Source: Apiotrichum sp. Y4204
Taxonomy: Eukaryota; Basidiomycota; Tremellomycetes; Trichosporonales; Trichosporonaceae
Direction: 5' to 3'
Length of the DNA stretch: 64,000 bases
NCBI GenBank assembly: GCA_025531455.1
Contig: JAMYHL010000010.1
Coordinates: 1,116,001-1,180,000, forward strand
Positions within the stretch are counted from its first letter, which is position 1. Each line of letters starts with the position of its first letter. The notes beneath the pieces were generated by a model that searched no databases, was not told where the DNA came from, and saw only the letters and a list, made by a program, of their open reading frames with translations. Shown here in pieces: positions 33,242 to 44,605 of this stretch. The translations under genes were made by a program, and so were the position numbers.

Positions 33242-34537
33242 ATGTTCAAGTTTGACTTTGAAATCGTGAGCTATTCCATGGGCCAAGCTGACAACAGGAA
33301 GACGACAGCGAGCCCGTCGTGCCCGCCCCCGCCGCCCCGGCGCGCGCAAGCGCACCCTGCCATTCTATCACCCTCTCTGAGCTGGTACGTCGTCTTCCCT
33401 TCGGAGCTGACCGCAGATCCGCCTCCTTCCGCCGTCATTCTCGTACACCCCCCTTGCGCACCCTTCTGGCGGGGCGCCGCTTCTTCGCCGTGATCTCTTC
33501 GACGCGCGTTTCCAGATCGCACAGGGCGAGAGCGAAGGCGCTGAAGCGGCTGGGGAAGAAAAGGAGGCGTACATCGATGCAGACACGGACCTCATCCCCG
33601 GTACCTACGAAGGCGGGCTGAAGAGCTGGGAAGGGGGCGTGGATCTCGTCGAGGTCCTCTCTGGCGTTCCGGGCGAAGGTGGGGAGGAGGAACGCGTCGC
33701 GGCGTGGGTTAGGGGACACCGCGTGTTGGAGGTACGTAGCAGGGGCGTGTTTGAAGCTACAGAGTGCTAATTCCAGGTTGGGTGCGGAACGGGTCTGCCG
33801 ACAGCGTACATTCTCAGGTCGCTTCTCTCCGCGCCGACAACAGCTTCGTCACGCACAGTCCTCCATCTGCAGGACTATAACTTGCCTGTCCTCTCGCTCG
33901 TGACGTTGCCGAACCTCGTCCTCGCCGCGCTCCCCGCGCTGCCGGCGAGCGCGCGGACAGCGGAAGCAGACCCGGAAGAACATGAAGATGATGATTCTGA
34001 CGAAGAGGCGGACGTTCCCCTGCCGTTCGACCCCTCGCGCGCAGGGAATCTCGACGTGACCCCCGCCCTGCTTGAGGGCTTCACCGCGCTCCTGGAGGAA
34101 CGCGGCGTTGAGCTGCGCTTTACGTACGGCGACTGGTCGGGTATGGCGGAGACATTGCAGGCTGAAGAGGGGTACGATCTCGTTCTTACCGCTGAGACGA
34201 TCTATGCGGAGGAGAGCGTCCAGCCGCTGATTGACGTCCTGCACGCAGCGACCGTCAAGAAGGCGAAGAAAGAAAAGGAGGGGAATGAGGAGAAGCTCGA
34301 GGACTCGCTGGAAAACCTCACTCTGGGTCTGCCCGCCCTTGATGAGCCCGTCATCCTCGTCGCCGCCAAGGTGAGTTGCCTGGTGATGGCGATAACTGAC
34401 CGCAGGTGCTGTACTTCGGCGTTGGAGGTGGACTTGAGGCGTTCCTCGCCCTCGTACGTGCCCAGGGCGGGTGGAGCGCGCGCGTCAAGAGCTGGGTACG
34501 CGGGGTTGGAAGGGCGGTCGTTCGTGTTGGATGGTAG
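33242..34537 (+). CDS. HPM1: Protein-histidine N-methyltransferase (Hpm1 / METTL18)
   Basis: Hpm1 methylates a histidine of ribosomal protein Rpl3, affecting 60S assembly and translation fidelity. Exon 1 is MFKFDFEIE. The diagnostic block GTYEGGLKSWEGGVDLVEVL precedes SAM motif I, RVLEVGCGTGLPTAYIL, where EVGCGTG spans a splice junction. LQDYNLPVLSLVTLPNLVLA is the post-I region. The motif corresponding to FTYGDWSGM follows, then YDLVLTAETIYAEESVQPLI. The final exon gives VLYFGVGGGLEAFLALV and ends RAVVRVGW. An acidic insert (DDDSDEEADVPLP) lies in the middle. The first two introns are only 32 nt each (33269-33300 and about 33386-33417), near the lower limit known for spliceosomal introns. 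Confidence 0.88.
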
Positions 34538-37500
34538 GCATGTATTGGGGCTTGTGACGGCGATGGTGGTGCGGGCAGACGAATGTTGTAAGCGACAGCG
34601 GCCTGATCGTTTCCGGAGCTGAAGGACTGATTGATGGATCACACTGACGTGCGACTCAATTATCGCTCGGGGATAGCCAAACGCCAGATACTGACGTTGC
34701 TGACTGTTGCATGCCGACAGATGGATCATGAACAAATTACTGGAAGAAGCACGACGTTTGGTACAGTAATAGTGGCCACCACCGCCTGAACGCGGACCAC
34801 TCCGATAAAGGCCTGATAATGAACTTTTTGCATAGACGTTGGAGCAGCAGAAACCCGCCCAACGAGGACGACGACGAAGATGACGTCGGACTGGGCTGAC
34901 CACTATTGGAACTGCAGAGTTTGCCACATCAGTGTCACCGCCGTATTATTTAACTTGCAAAGCACAAGTAACGGAGACAACAACAATTTCCTGCAATGTA
35001 GTAGCCGTCACCTCCTCGTTGACCAAGGGTGCTATAGTCCTCCCACTTGTAGCCGCATGTCCTTGTGGGCCCGTGTTCCATTTGTGCTCGATGCTTTCCA
35101 GAAGAGTCAGTCATGGCGATGCACGGCGGCGTCGGGGCTCCCACTGGCCGAAGTTAAGCCAACGACCACGCCGGAGGGATGTCGAGTCCCTCCGCGCCTG
35201 GAGGTCAGATTTTCTTTCAGTCAGGCTCTGCGCGACGCGGTGCGCAGGTAGGAGCTACCGCCCTCTCACATAGCAAGTCTTGGAATGGATATCTCAAAAG
35301 CAACAAATCCAACCTTCCCCCGAAAGACTAATGCTGGGTGTGAGCCACAGTGTCTGACGTGTGAGATGTAGGTGTGAATACGTACAGTACTGTACTCTGA
35401 CATGGCCACAGAGGCGCGTGTGTCGCGCACAATACAGGCTGGTGGGACGTTCCTTTACAGCGCTCGTTATTGTAATCCATTTCATAGCGATGTCAGCCTC
35501 AGACTCGGTCAATTTCCGCCGCACTCGCGCTAGAAATCGTTGACAACATGTCCGGCCGGTCATCATGAATGTGGGGTCAGAGGTACAGTACGACCTGCAT
35601 TCCCGAACTGCGTATTTTCTAAATGAGCAGCAGGTAGGGGACGGAGTATGGATTGCACGAGCGCACCTCGCGCATCTCCTTTCTGGACAGGTCCGAGAAG
35701 CATGAGCAGTTCCCGTGATCCTGTGCTTCCGTCAAGTGAAGCACGTGTGGCTCTCGGTCCTGTTGTCCTGTCCGGGTGCGCAAGCATTCCATGTTCACCA
35801 TCGCGAAGCTTTGCTTGTCACGTCCACTGATAACTCACCGCCACTTCGACCTTTGCTGAATGGCTCGCGGTTCGTGCCACACGGGACATAGCGTGTGTCC
35901 CATGCGCCGCACGCGCCGTCCGCGGCGCGCGCCCGGCGCCACATTAGTCATATCATTCCTCCAGGCCATGCTGAGCACCATCTGTCAGCCCTGCAGGCGC
36001 GCAAACGCAGGTACACAGGGGAGGGGTGCTTCGGGATCGGGGGGTCTGCCCGCCGAACGCCGGCCAGCCGACGGTCTGGGAGATGAGATGTGGTTCTCTA
36101 GGTAGCAGGATCCCAGAAGCCCTTGACGCTCTGGTATGTATGTGCGCATGTGCCCGCGTCCGCCTGTGCATGCCGAGTAACCCATACAGTAGTTCAACCC
36201 ACCCCGGCTTCCGTCCTCCCCCGCAAACACAGAGAGAAGCCCGCTCCCAAGATCGTGGATCCCAGGATCTCGACCAACAAGCTCGGGGGAAGAAATGGAA
36301 TGTTCGCGGGCACGTGGGGGATGGAGATGAGCAGACGAGCTTGTGACCTGCGCTGGTCTGAGAGCTGGGCACCTTGGTCTCGAACGGAGAGCAAGAAAGT
36401 ACCGTGCTAGGGTATGTACCGGGGATGTCGAATACCTGTAGGGTGCTCGTAATTCTCCTGCCAAGCCGACTGTTTCAGCGCACCCTGGGTAGTGACGAGA
36501 GAAGTGCAGGTACTCAAGCCCGAACTTGTGCAACTCTGGTTTTCTCTGGCATACGCCGCCCGCAAAGGCATGCATCACCGCCGATAGGAAGTAGGAAAAA
36601 GGAACGAGATCCCGGCACCCAGACAGCTGGTAAATGTGCGCCACGTTGCGTTACCTTCTGTCGGCGTGTCGGGCTGTCGGCCGTCCAGAGCCCGGCGGCG
36701 CGTGAGCTCGCAGCCACGCTTCTGAACGGAAGAATAAGCTTTTTACGCTCGTTCCTCGTTCCTCGGCCTTCCTACAGTGCTCTTGGAAGCAGTCCGTTTC
36801 AAGCGGTTTGGCCGGGTAAGACCAGTGTTCTGCTGGGACGAATTGCGAAAGCATGAGAAATGAGCGCTCGAGTCGAGGCCGCCGTGCGTTTCTGGACCTG
36901 CCTGCCATATTTGTACATAGGCCTGGTCCCAAAGGCCGCCCCACGTTCTGAGTGTCGCGCCACCGGTGCCCGGTCCCCGCCCGCATGCCGTGCGCCACCG
37001 CTACTGAAGGAGATCAACGACCGCTGCAGGGGTCGGTAGCCAGAAGGCCACGCTGACGGAATCGAGATCCAGCGTCCCACCGCGACTATTCAGACACCAT
37101 TTACAAATGGGCTGTCAGATTTCAGATGCCAGGCCCGCCAGATGCCGGTCTACAGCTCCTCGTCAGCCAAGCCAGACCCGAGACCTGACCCGAATGAATG
37201 GAGACGATACAATGGCAAGGGGCCGGAAGGCAGTTAGCGCCCTGTGCGTCAGTGACTGGGGGTGCGTTGGCGTTCCCGCAAGACCAGGATCAGTGAGGCA
37301 CGGGAAGGTAGGGCGAGGTGTGAGGGTTCAGTAAGATCAGTACGAGATCTTGAGACAAGAAGACTGGGTCTTCTCTAACATTACCCGGCCAGGCGTCAGG
37401 CGGGGGCCGCGGCCGGGAATTTTGCAGTCAAAAATGACGCCTGATCTGTCTTGGATGATTTCCTGGCCTTTCCAATTTCCTGGATTGATGGATTGTGGGC

Positions 37501-38947
37501 AGTCGCGCAGCTGGGTAGCCAGTGTCGCATGTGGCATGTCGCACGCAGTCTCGTATCTGGTGCTACTGTACAATTGCTATTCAGTCGCTGGTGTATGCGG
37601 GACAGCCGCGCCTCCCGCACCCCTCCATTCTCTGTCTTCTGGTCTACGAATACCGCGCGATCGCGCTTCAAGATGATAGCGTCCAAGTCGATAGCAGTCG
37701 ATTACTGTCTCATGATCTCATGACACAGTCTGATCGTCTTGCATCCCTTGGCGCCTGGCCTGTCCTGTCATATCCATTTTGCCCTGTATCTGCCCGTGTG
37801 GCCGTGGACGGGCCGGCGGGTTTGGCGCCGTGGCGTGGTGGCGTCAACAGCAGTGGGTCGTGGGGTTGGGCAGAGAGGGGTGTACCGTGCGTGTGGGCCT
37901 CATGTGGGCGCTCATAAATCTCATACCGGCTCCTGAGACCTGAAGCTGAAATCGCAGTCAGATACGGGACCAGGGAAAGAATGCAGGGGGGATAAGGGGA
38001 CGGAGGAACAGAGGCCGATTCCTTTCGGCCTTGCTTCTTATGGATGTGGACGGGGGTGGAGAGATGGAGATGGAGCTGGCAATGCCCGAAGTAGGGGGAC
38101 CGGGGAGGGGGGGGGGCGACATGAGTTCAGCCTTGCCTGGCCCGAAGGTCAGGGGCCCGGTAACCTTGTCCTCCAAAGTTTGACGCTCACATTGCCCTTT
38201 TACGGGGACAAGAGCTCGAAAGCAAGAGATGAGAGAGCAAGGTAAGAGAAGAGAGGGTCAGAGGATACATGCCAAAGGAGAGGGGAGGGGTGTCGCGATG
38301 CCGAACAGAGTCCCAGGTACACGCAGATCGAGGTTGTCACTTTAGTGCTTGTTGTCGGGTGGTGTTGCATGTTACCTCGAAACGCTCACTCCATTCGCAT
38401 CTCATCTGCATCGAACTCTGTTCCCTCTCAACTCTATCTCCTCAATCCGTGCTCCTCACTCGCCGCTCTTGTCGATCTCCAGCTCATCAGCAGCGGCGTG
38501 AACATCGTGCAACGTCTCGTAATCGTATCTGGGCAACATATCCGGCTATTTTTCTGTCCTTTTTGGTTTATTTTTTTTGGCCCCTGTTCTTTCTGGCAAC
38601 CCCACCCCAACCTACCTTTCTCCATCTCACGATACCATCTCATGCTTGCCGACCGCCTCGAGCAGCGACAACCGGAGCAGTAGCAGCATCATAGGCCTAA
38701 AGCACGAACAGTAACAGCATACTGCACGACGCTCACGTCCTTCTGTCTCTACCCCTTTCAACACCACGGCACTCAAACTCAACTTGTCAACTCTCCGTTT
38801 GAACTCTCTGGACCCTTCACCAGTCCCCCCAGAGTCGAGCCTAGCAGTCCGCTTTGACAGAGCAACAAACTTCAACTCTTAATACCACACAATCTCCCAT
38901 CGGCCCCGATCTTTTCTGCAGTCGACCACGACCGCCCCCAGTCCACC
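34538..38947. other. 4.4-kb region without a supported gene
   Basis: Nothing here resolves into a conserved protein. The longest open frames (minus strand 35985-36644, plus strand 36374-36856 and 37522-37917) overlap each other, lack family motifs and have no flanking splice partners. A GC-rich block of CpG-dense sequence (35889-35945) holds a short hairpin (GGGACA / TGTCCC at ~35883-35901). A G-run, gggggggggg, lies at about 38107-38117. From ~38380 to 38947 the sequence is pyrimidine-rich (tctcctc, actctatctcc), looking like the leader of the PH-domain gene downstream. A long regulatory region or non-coding transcript is possible. Confidence 0.5.
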
Positions 38948-41429
38948 ATGCCGTCCACCATACGCGGACGGCGAGTCGTGCAGCCGCAGTCCCTGGGACT
39001 CGAGGACGAGCAGTCCTTCGGCTCTGACGAGGACCTCATCGAGACTATTGGCGAGATCTCCCTCGACGAGTGTACCCAGGACTTTGTCGAGCCCCCCTCG
39101 ACCGCGATTCTCAAGGTCAAGCGCAAGCCCAAGACGGGCGCCAGTTCGATCAAGAACAAGCCGTCTCTGCTCGCCGACTCGCGCCTCATGCCGCCTCTCC
39201 CTCCCGTCCAGCCAACGTCACTGGACGCGGCTCTCCCTGTCGGGGGCGACCGCGATGTCCCGCGGCGCGGCTCCAGCATAATGAGTGGCTTCAAGCTCAA
39301 GAAGGGCCTCCGCCGCTTCCGTGACGACAGCTCCTCGCCGCGCTCCAAGACCTCTGACGGTTCTGGCGGTCTCCACCGTCTGCAATCTAATGCCTGTGCG
39401 TATCACCCTTGTCAGACCCGGTCATTGCTGGGTCCAACCCTGCCCTATTGTCAGAATCATGATCTACTGGGCATGATGACCCTCCTGTTGCCATGACAGC
39501 CCTTCCGTTGCTGTATCAACAAAGAATAGAGTATGCTGACCACTAGCCTCGTCGCGCCCGTCACTGGCGAGCTCAAATCTGAGCAGCGGACCGCCACATC
39601 TCGCGCCACTGTCGCTCTCGGGGTCCTCGCATCGCAGCTTGAGCATTGCCGAGTCTGAAGAGGTGAACGAAAAGCAGCTCAGCCGCCTGCAGAAGTCGGC
39701 CCCGCCGCCTATAACTGTCACCTCTGTGCCACAGTCGACGACCGGCTGGGCGCCAGAAGAGATTTCGAGCGCCATACTTCCCGTCTTTCCCTCTACCATT
39801 CATGCCCTCGAGCCTATCATCCATCTCACATCCCCAGCCGCCAAGCGTCCGCCGTCATCGATTCTCACATCCGCACCGGAATCAGGGTCTCGCCATACCT
39901 GGACGCCATGCACCATCGCGTTCACCCTTTTCAAGGTCTCGCACGCCTCCGAGAAAGGGGATGAAGAGCGCACAGTTGCCCACGTCCACTCGTTTCCTGG
40001 CGCGCCACCGGTGTCGCCGACGCGGCGGGTCAAGAATATCTCGCGCGAGCCTCCCGGCGTGGAGTCCGAGCGCCGTACGCTGTCGCACACAAGTACAGCC
40101 TCTGTTTGCAGCCAGGCAGATGGCGCGCGGTTGCTGCGAATCTGCTTTGGAGGAAACAGCCGGCGGAACAGCGACTGGGTTCTCGAACTCCGTGATTGCT
40201 CGCAGGTGCAAGAGTGGATTCGCCAGATCCGCAAAACAGCAATTATGATCAGGTGAGCGATCACGAAGCTTCCTTTGCGGCGATTGTTTCTACAGATCGT
40301 CGCACAGTGAGCAACGAGTGTTGCAAGCAGATCTCAAGGGGGACAACACGTCTTCATGTGGTATACAAACTGACGCGACAGCGCCGAGTCTCTCGGATGT
40401 GGGGATGCGATCCGCCATGCATACGATGACAAGGGAGTGTCCGCGGATGACCTCGCACATAGGCTCAGTGTGCATACGCGTTCCGTCGCCGACAAGCGGG
40501 AAGCCGAGGCGAAACGGCAGGCTGAAGCAGCGACCGACGCACAGCGTGAAGCACATCAACATGGCCCAGCAGTCGATGCCGCCAACGCCGCCAAGCGGAA
40601 CAGACTGGATGAGCAGGAGAATGGCAATTCCGATGGTCTTCGCCTCTCGCATCAGGACACCCGTCGCAACAGTCTTGATGCCCTGCAGAGCTTGGCGATC
40701 AACCGCTCGCAGTCTGCTGGTGCGGAGAGCGGTCGTCGTCGCATACCGCCGGCACCATTGCCAGCGGCAGAGGAAAGGCCAGCGCAGAACAGTCGCATGT
40801 TGGCGGTGCAAGGCGGCGACAGCGATCGCGAATCGGTTGCCGGCCTGCAACTATCGTTCAGCTCGTCATACGACTTTCCCACTCCCCCGTCTGCGCTGCC
40901 CGCTCCTCCTCGTCCTCGGCGAACATCCCCTCCATCAACCTCGGGTGCCTCGTCGCCCGCTACCGATTTCACGCCAAACATGCTCACGCCAAGCTCAACA
41001 GCAGACGGTTCGCTCGCCTCTACACACGACGAGGAGGAGTCAATTACACCTGTCCTCAAAACGCCGACATTCAACACCGCCGGATCAGAGCTTGAAGAGC
41101 AACTTGAAGACATACCGCCTCTGAGCAGCGAATCGATAGGGAGCACACCGCGAACCCGCCCAGCCGTCATGTTCAAGGACGTCTCGGCCCCCAGCTCGAT
41201 ACACAGCGCAAATTCGAGCAACGCCGGAACGGCGCGTCTGCGGCGCCTTCGATCGCGCTCCCAGGCCATTGACGTTAGTGAGTGTCTGTCTCTCCTCCCA
41301 ATCGAGAGACCACGAATGCTGACAGCAGTGTCCGAGCTGAACCAGATCGAGGCGGAGAACATGCCCCCGCCGCCAGAGGAGAGCCCGATCCGCACCGATC
41401 GCGAGACGCGTATCCGTTTCGCAGAGTAG
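38948..41429 (+). CDS. PH-domain protein, Ser/Pro-rich
   Basis: Exons at 38948-39396, ~39548-40254, ~40382-41277 and ~41328-41429 give about 715 residues. Exon 1 begins MPSTIRGRRVVQPQSLGLED. Exon 2 supplies a PH-like fold, TWTPCTIAFTLFKVSHA through LLRICFGGNSRRNSDWVLEL with the closing helix VQEWIRQIRKTAIMI. The third exon starts SAESLGCGDAIRHAYDDKGV and holds a Lys/Arg/Ala/Glu stretch (REAEAKRQAEAA) and a long low-complexity tail (SSYDFPTPPSALPAPPRP). The last exon ends SPIRTDRETRIRFAE. PH domains bind phosphoinositides at membranes; a cortical or trafficking role is inferred. The junction at 40254/40382 is chosen because it restores the frame. Confidence 0.7.
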
Positions 41430-42171
41430 GCGCTTCGGGCATCAAATCCAAAACTGAGGCGTGACTTTCCGTGGCTTTTGGTTCTCTCGTGGTGCGGAGC
41501 ATTCCCCTTGTCAACCTTGTAACCCCTTTCATTCCCTCCGGCCATCTTTCTGTCGCTCTGTATCTCTGTAGCAATAGCGCCGCCGCACGATATACCCAGA
41601 CCTTTAGTTGCGCGCAATGCATGTGTATACAAAGCGTTGGAGCGTGGAATACGTGAGAGACGGCCGAAAGCTGCGTAAGTCCCCAGTGATAAACTGACTC
41701 GGAGGCCCATCAAGTGGCTCAGGGTGTGCCAACCCTATACCCAGATAACCTCAACCACACCTGTGCGCAAACCTTGTGATTACTGCCTGGGCACGGGCAG
41801 GGCGTTCCGTGTCGCTGTGGATCTAGCAGAGGCCAGGATGTGGAGGGAGGTCCACTACCGAGTGGACGGCAGTAAGGGTCGGCGTTGACCCCTTCGGCTT
41901 TGTGCACTCCTCTATATTGCACGCTCCGGTCTCTGGGCTGAATCTCACGTTCTATCCAGCTCTCTGGTGGTGGTCGAATTCCTGCCGCGAGTTTGTCGTC
42001 GGGCGTTACGCTTGACGTCTCATGGAAAATGTGGGGTCAGATTACCGTTATCACTGTCAGCGCCTGCCCCTCCTGTTCGCGTTCGATTGGCAGTCACCTG
42101 GCGCCTGCACTCTCCTCTGCTGGCCATAGCATAATATCCTGCATCTCCTCTTCCTTCATCTATGTCGCCGC
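41430..42171. other. Convergent 3' region, PH-domain gene / hexokinase
   Basis: 742 bp between converging stop codons. It has a few short frames and no protein-like or repeat signal I can support. Confidence 0.55.
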
Positions 42172-44605
42172 TTAGTAGTCGGGGTAGATGCCGTCCATCT
42201 TGCGCTTCTTGGTCATCGCTGCTCGTCAGCTCTTGCCTCATTTCCATTTCTCGTCTTCACTCACCAGCAATGATCGCGCTGCCGACACCCGAGCCGTCCT
42301 CGGCGGGGTGCGTCGTAATCTTCTTGCCGGCCTCGCCAAAGATGTCGACGAGTGCCTCGTGGATGCGGTTCGCAAAGTTCGGGTACTTGTTGTACAGCGA
42401 TCCGTCTGCACCGACCGAGCAGCCCTAGTTGGTCAGTTGTAAACAAGTACGTTTTACCCACCTCCTCGAGATAGCCCTTCTTGGAGACGATGGCGGCGAT
42501 GCCGCAGGCCGAGAGGCGCGCCGAACGGGTACCAATCAGCACGGCGAGCTTCTTGAAGAACTGGCGCTCCTCGATGGTCGTCTCGAGACCGAAGAAGTGG
42601 TTGAACACGCCGATGATAGTGAGCAGCTCATCGGTTGGGTCCCTGAGTGTCAGCTTTGAGTCTTCCCGGAGAGCAGGAATCGGTGGCTTTCAGCCGCAAA
42701 TGACCCCCAGCTTCAACCTTTATCGCGAATCCCGCCAATTACTCACGCCTCCATCAGGGAGAGGAACGCCGTGTCAAAGGCGTACGCCTTCTCAAGCTTG
42801 TACGTGTTCTGGCCGAGGAAGAGGTCACCCGCCTCGATGAGCTCGACGAGGATGAGGCGGAAGATCTCGCCAAGGTACAGACCGGCAATCATTTTCTCAA
42901 ACGCCTGCTCGCCGACCTTGTTCGATGACTCGTCGATGATAATGTCGTACTTTGTGCGGGCTGCATGTGAGCTTGAATAAACAGTAAGTGGTACATACGA
43001 AGGTGGTGGTGCTCAAACGAGTCAAAGGCGCCATACTCGCACTGCGGGGTTAATAACATGACGATCTCAGCACCCACGTTAATGGCCATGTTCTGTTCCT
43101 TCGGGAGGCCAATAAAGTCGAGCTTGGGGATAAACTCGGCAGTCTCCATGTACGCGGCGTTACAACCGGTTCCGAAGATACACGCGATGCGGGTGGACGG
43201 GTCGACGTAGTTGGACGCGATGAGTGTACCTGTTGTGTCGTTGATGAGCGCGGTGAGCTCCGTGCGCACACCCTGGGTGTCAGCACTGAGGCGCGGCTGT
43301 TCAGCATACGAATTTCTCCAACGACTTGTTGAACATGGCGGCAACGTCATTGCCTTCAACATTCGCGGCACCAAAGCCCTTGGTCCACCGGATAAGCTCT
43401 GGTGGGTCAGCTGCGAAAGTTCGATAACCCACCGCCATGGTCAATGCGCTCTTGCGAACAAGGGTACGAGAACTGGAGTCAGTGATGGCCAGCGGCACGA
43501 CCCACAGTGAAGCCGAGGGGAATGTTGTCGGCATTCTCATCGCGGCCCAGGTTCTCGACGATGAAGTGCTGGAGACACTCGGCACAGAAGTCGAACCTGG
43601 CATCAGCTCCACCCATTAAGTTGAACCCACAGTTTCTCGCCGTCCTCCTGCTTTTGGTCCTCGGTGAGACGGTACTTGGTCTGCATGACCTCGAACTTTC
43701 CACCGCCGCGGAGGGTGACGAGGCAGACACGCAGGTTGGTGCCTCCAAGGTCGACGGCGAGGTACTCGCCGGTCTCCTCACCAGAGGGCCACTGTGGGTT
43801 AGCATCAGGTGGACTACCATAGATAAGGTCTCGGTCTAATCGGGGAATGCAGTGGCGGGGCGGTGTGGTCCACATGTCCGCGATGCTGTCCGGTTCCGAT
43901 CTGCGGTGGACCACCGAGGTCACGGGAATTCCGCAAAATGTCAATCTTGGCACTCACGTCAAACACGAAGGCGGGAACTAGGTTGTTAGCAAACAAACTC
44001 GTGTAAAGCTTGGGGGCGCTCACGCATCGGCTGCACTTGTCAGTAAAAGCACAGGGAACGCGCGCACACCGTGACGTGCACAAGCACAGCACAGCACAGC
44101 AGGCTACGGGTACTCACCACAACCTCTCCCTTCTTCTGGAGGCCCTTCTCGAGGGTCTGCTCGAATGCGTCGACGATCATTCGCAGGCGCGGCGCGCTCA
44201 CTGAAGTCATTAGCCAGCTGCCGATCGATTGCTGCGAGCTACCACATACCGGTCAGAAGAGATTCGTACTTGCGGAGGTGGTCGGCAATCGTCTCTGGCG
44301 GGTCAGCTAAACCTGGGTCGCATACCCACTTTTGCCAGCGTGCGGGAACTCCTCGGTGTCCTGCCAGTCAGCGCATGACCTCTCTTGACATGATATCAAC
44401 TCACATGCGTCCTGCGGAAGGGCGCGACCTGTGCACCCGCGGGGGTGAGGATGCTGCCGCTGCCGCGCCTGCTGGGGGGGCCGGACGAGCCGGACGCCGA
44501 AGCGCGGCGCTCAAAGCGGTCAATCGCGGCCTTGACGCCGGCCGAGCCCATGTTCGTGCCGTTGGAGAGCACGGCGCTGGCAAAGGTCCTGGGTTCGTCG
44601 GACAT
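42172..44605 (-). CDS. HXK1: Hexokinase
   Basis: Phosphorylates glucose at the entry to glycolysis, in the cytosol. The start at 44605 gives a Ser/Gly/Arg-rich leader (MSDEPRTFASAVLSNGTNMG). Tiny exons follow: 44024-44030 (7 nt) and 43958-43977 (20 nt) provide PMLPAFVFD, preceding WPSGEETGEYLAVDLGGTNL with the phosphate loop LGGTN. The substrate loop appears as LFDFCAECL and LGFTFSYPCSQ, with RWTKGFG after it. INDTTGTL carries the catalytic Asp. FGTGCNAAYME is the nucleotide-binding region. Downstream come FHH-type motifs, LGEIFRLILVEL, and ETTIEERQFFKKLAVLIGTR with SARLSACGIAA. The last exon is MTKKRKMDGIYPDY before TAA. At least ten introns are present. Yeast Hxk2 also acts in the nucleus; a KKRK near the end here is only suggestive. 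Confidence 0.95.

Noticed and set aside
35137..35215. A 5S rRNA-like stretch containing gaagttaagcc and a later gatg...gcctgg.
   Set aside because: The match covers only the short motif. Flanking sequence does not give the 5S helices, and no pol III terminator follows in the right place.
35985..36644. 219-codon minus-strand open frame in the gene-free region.
   Set aside because: It overlaps open frames on the other strand, has no conserved motif, and sits in GC-rich DNA where stops are rare.
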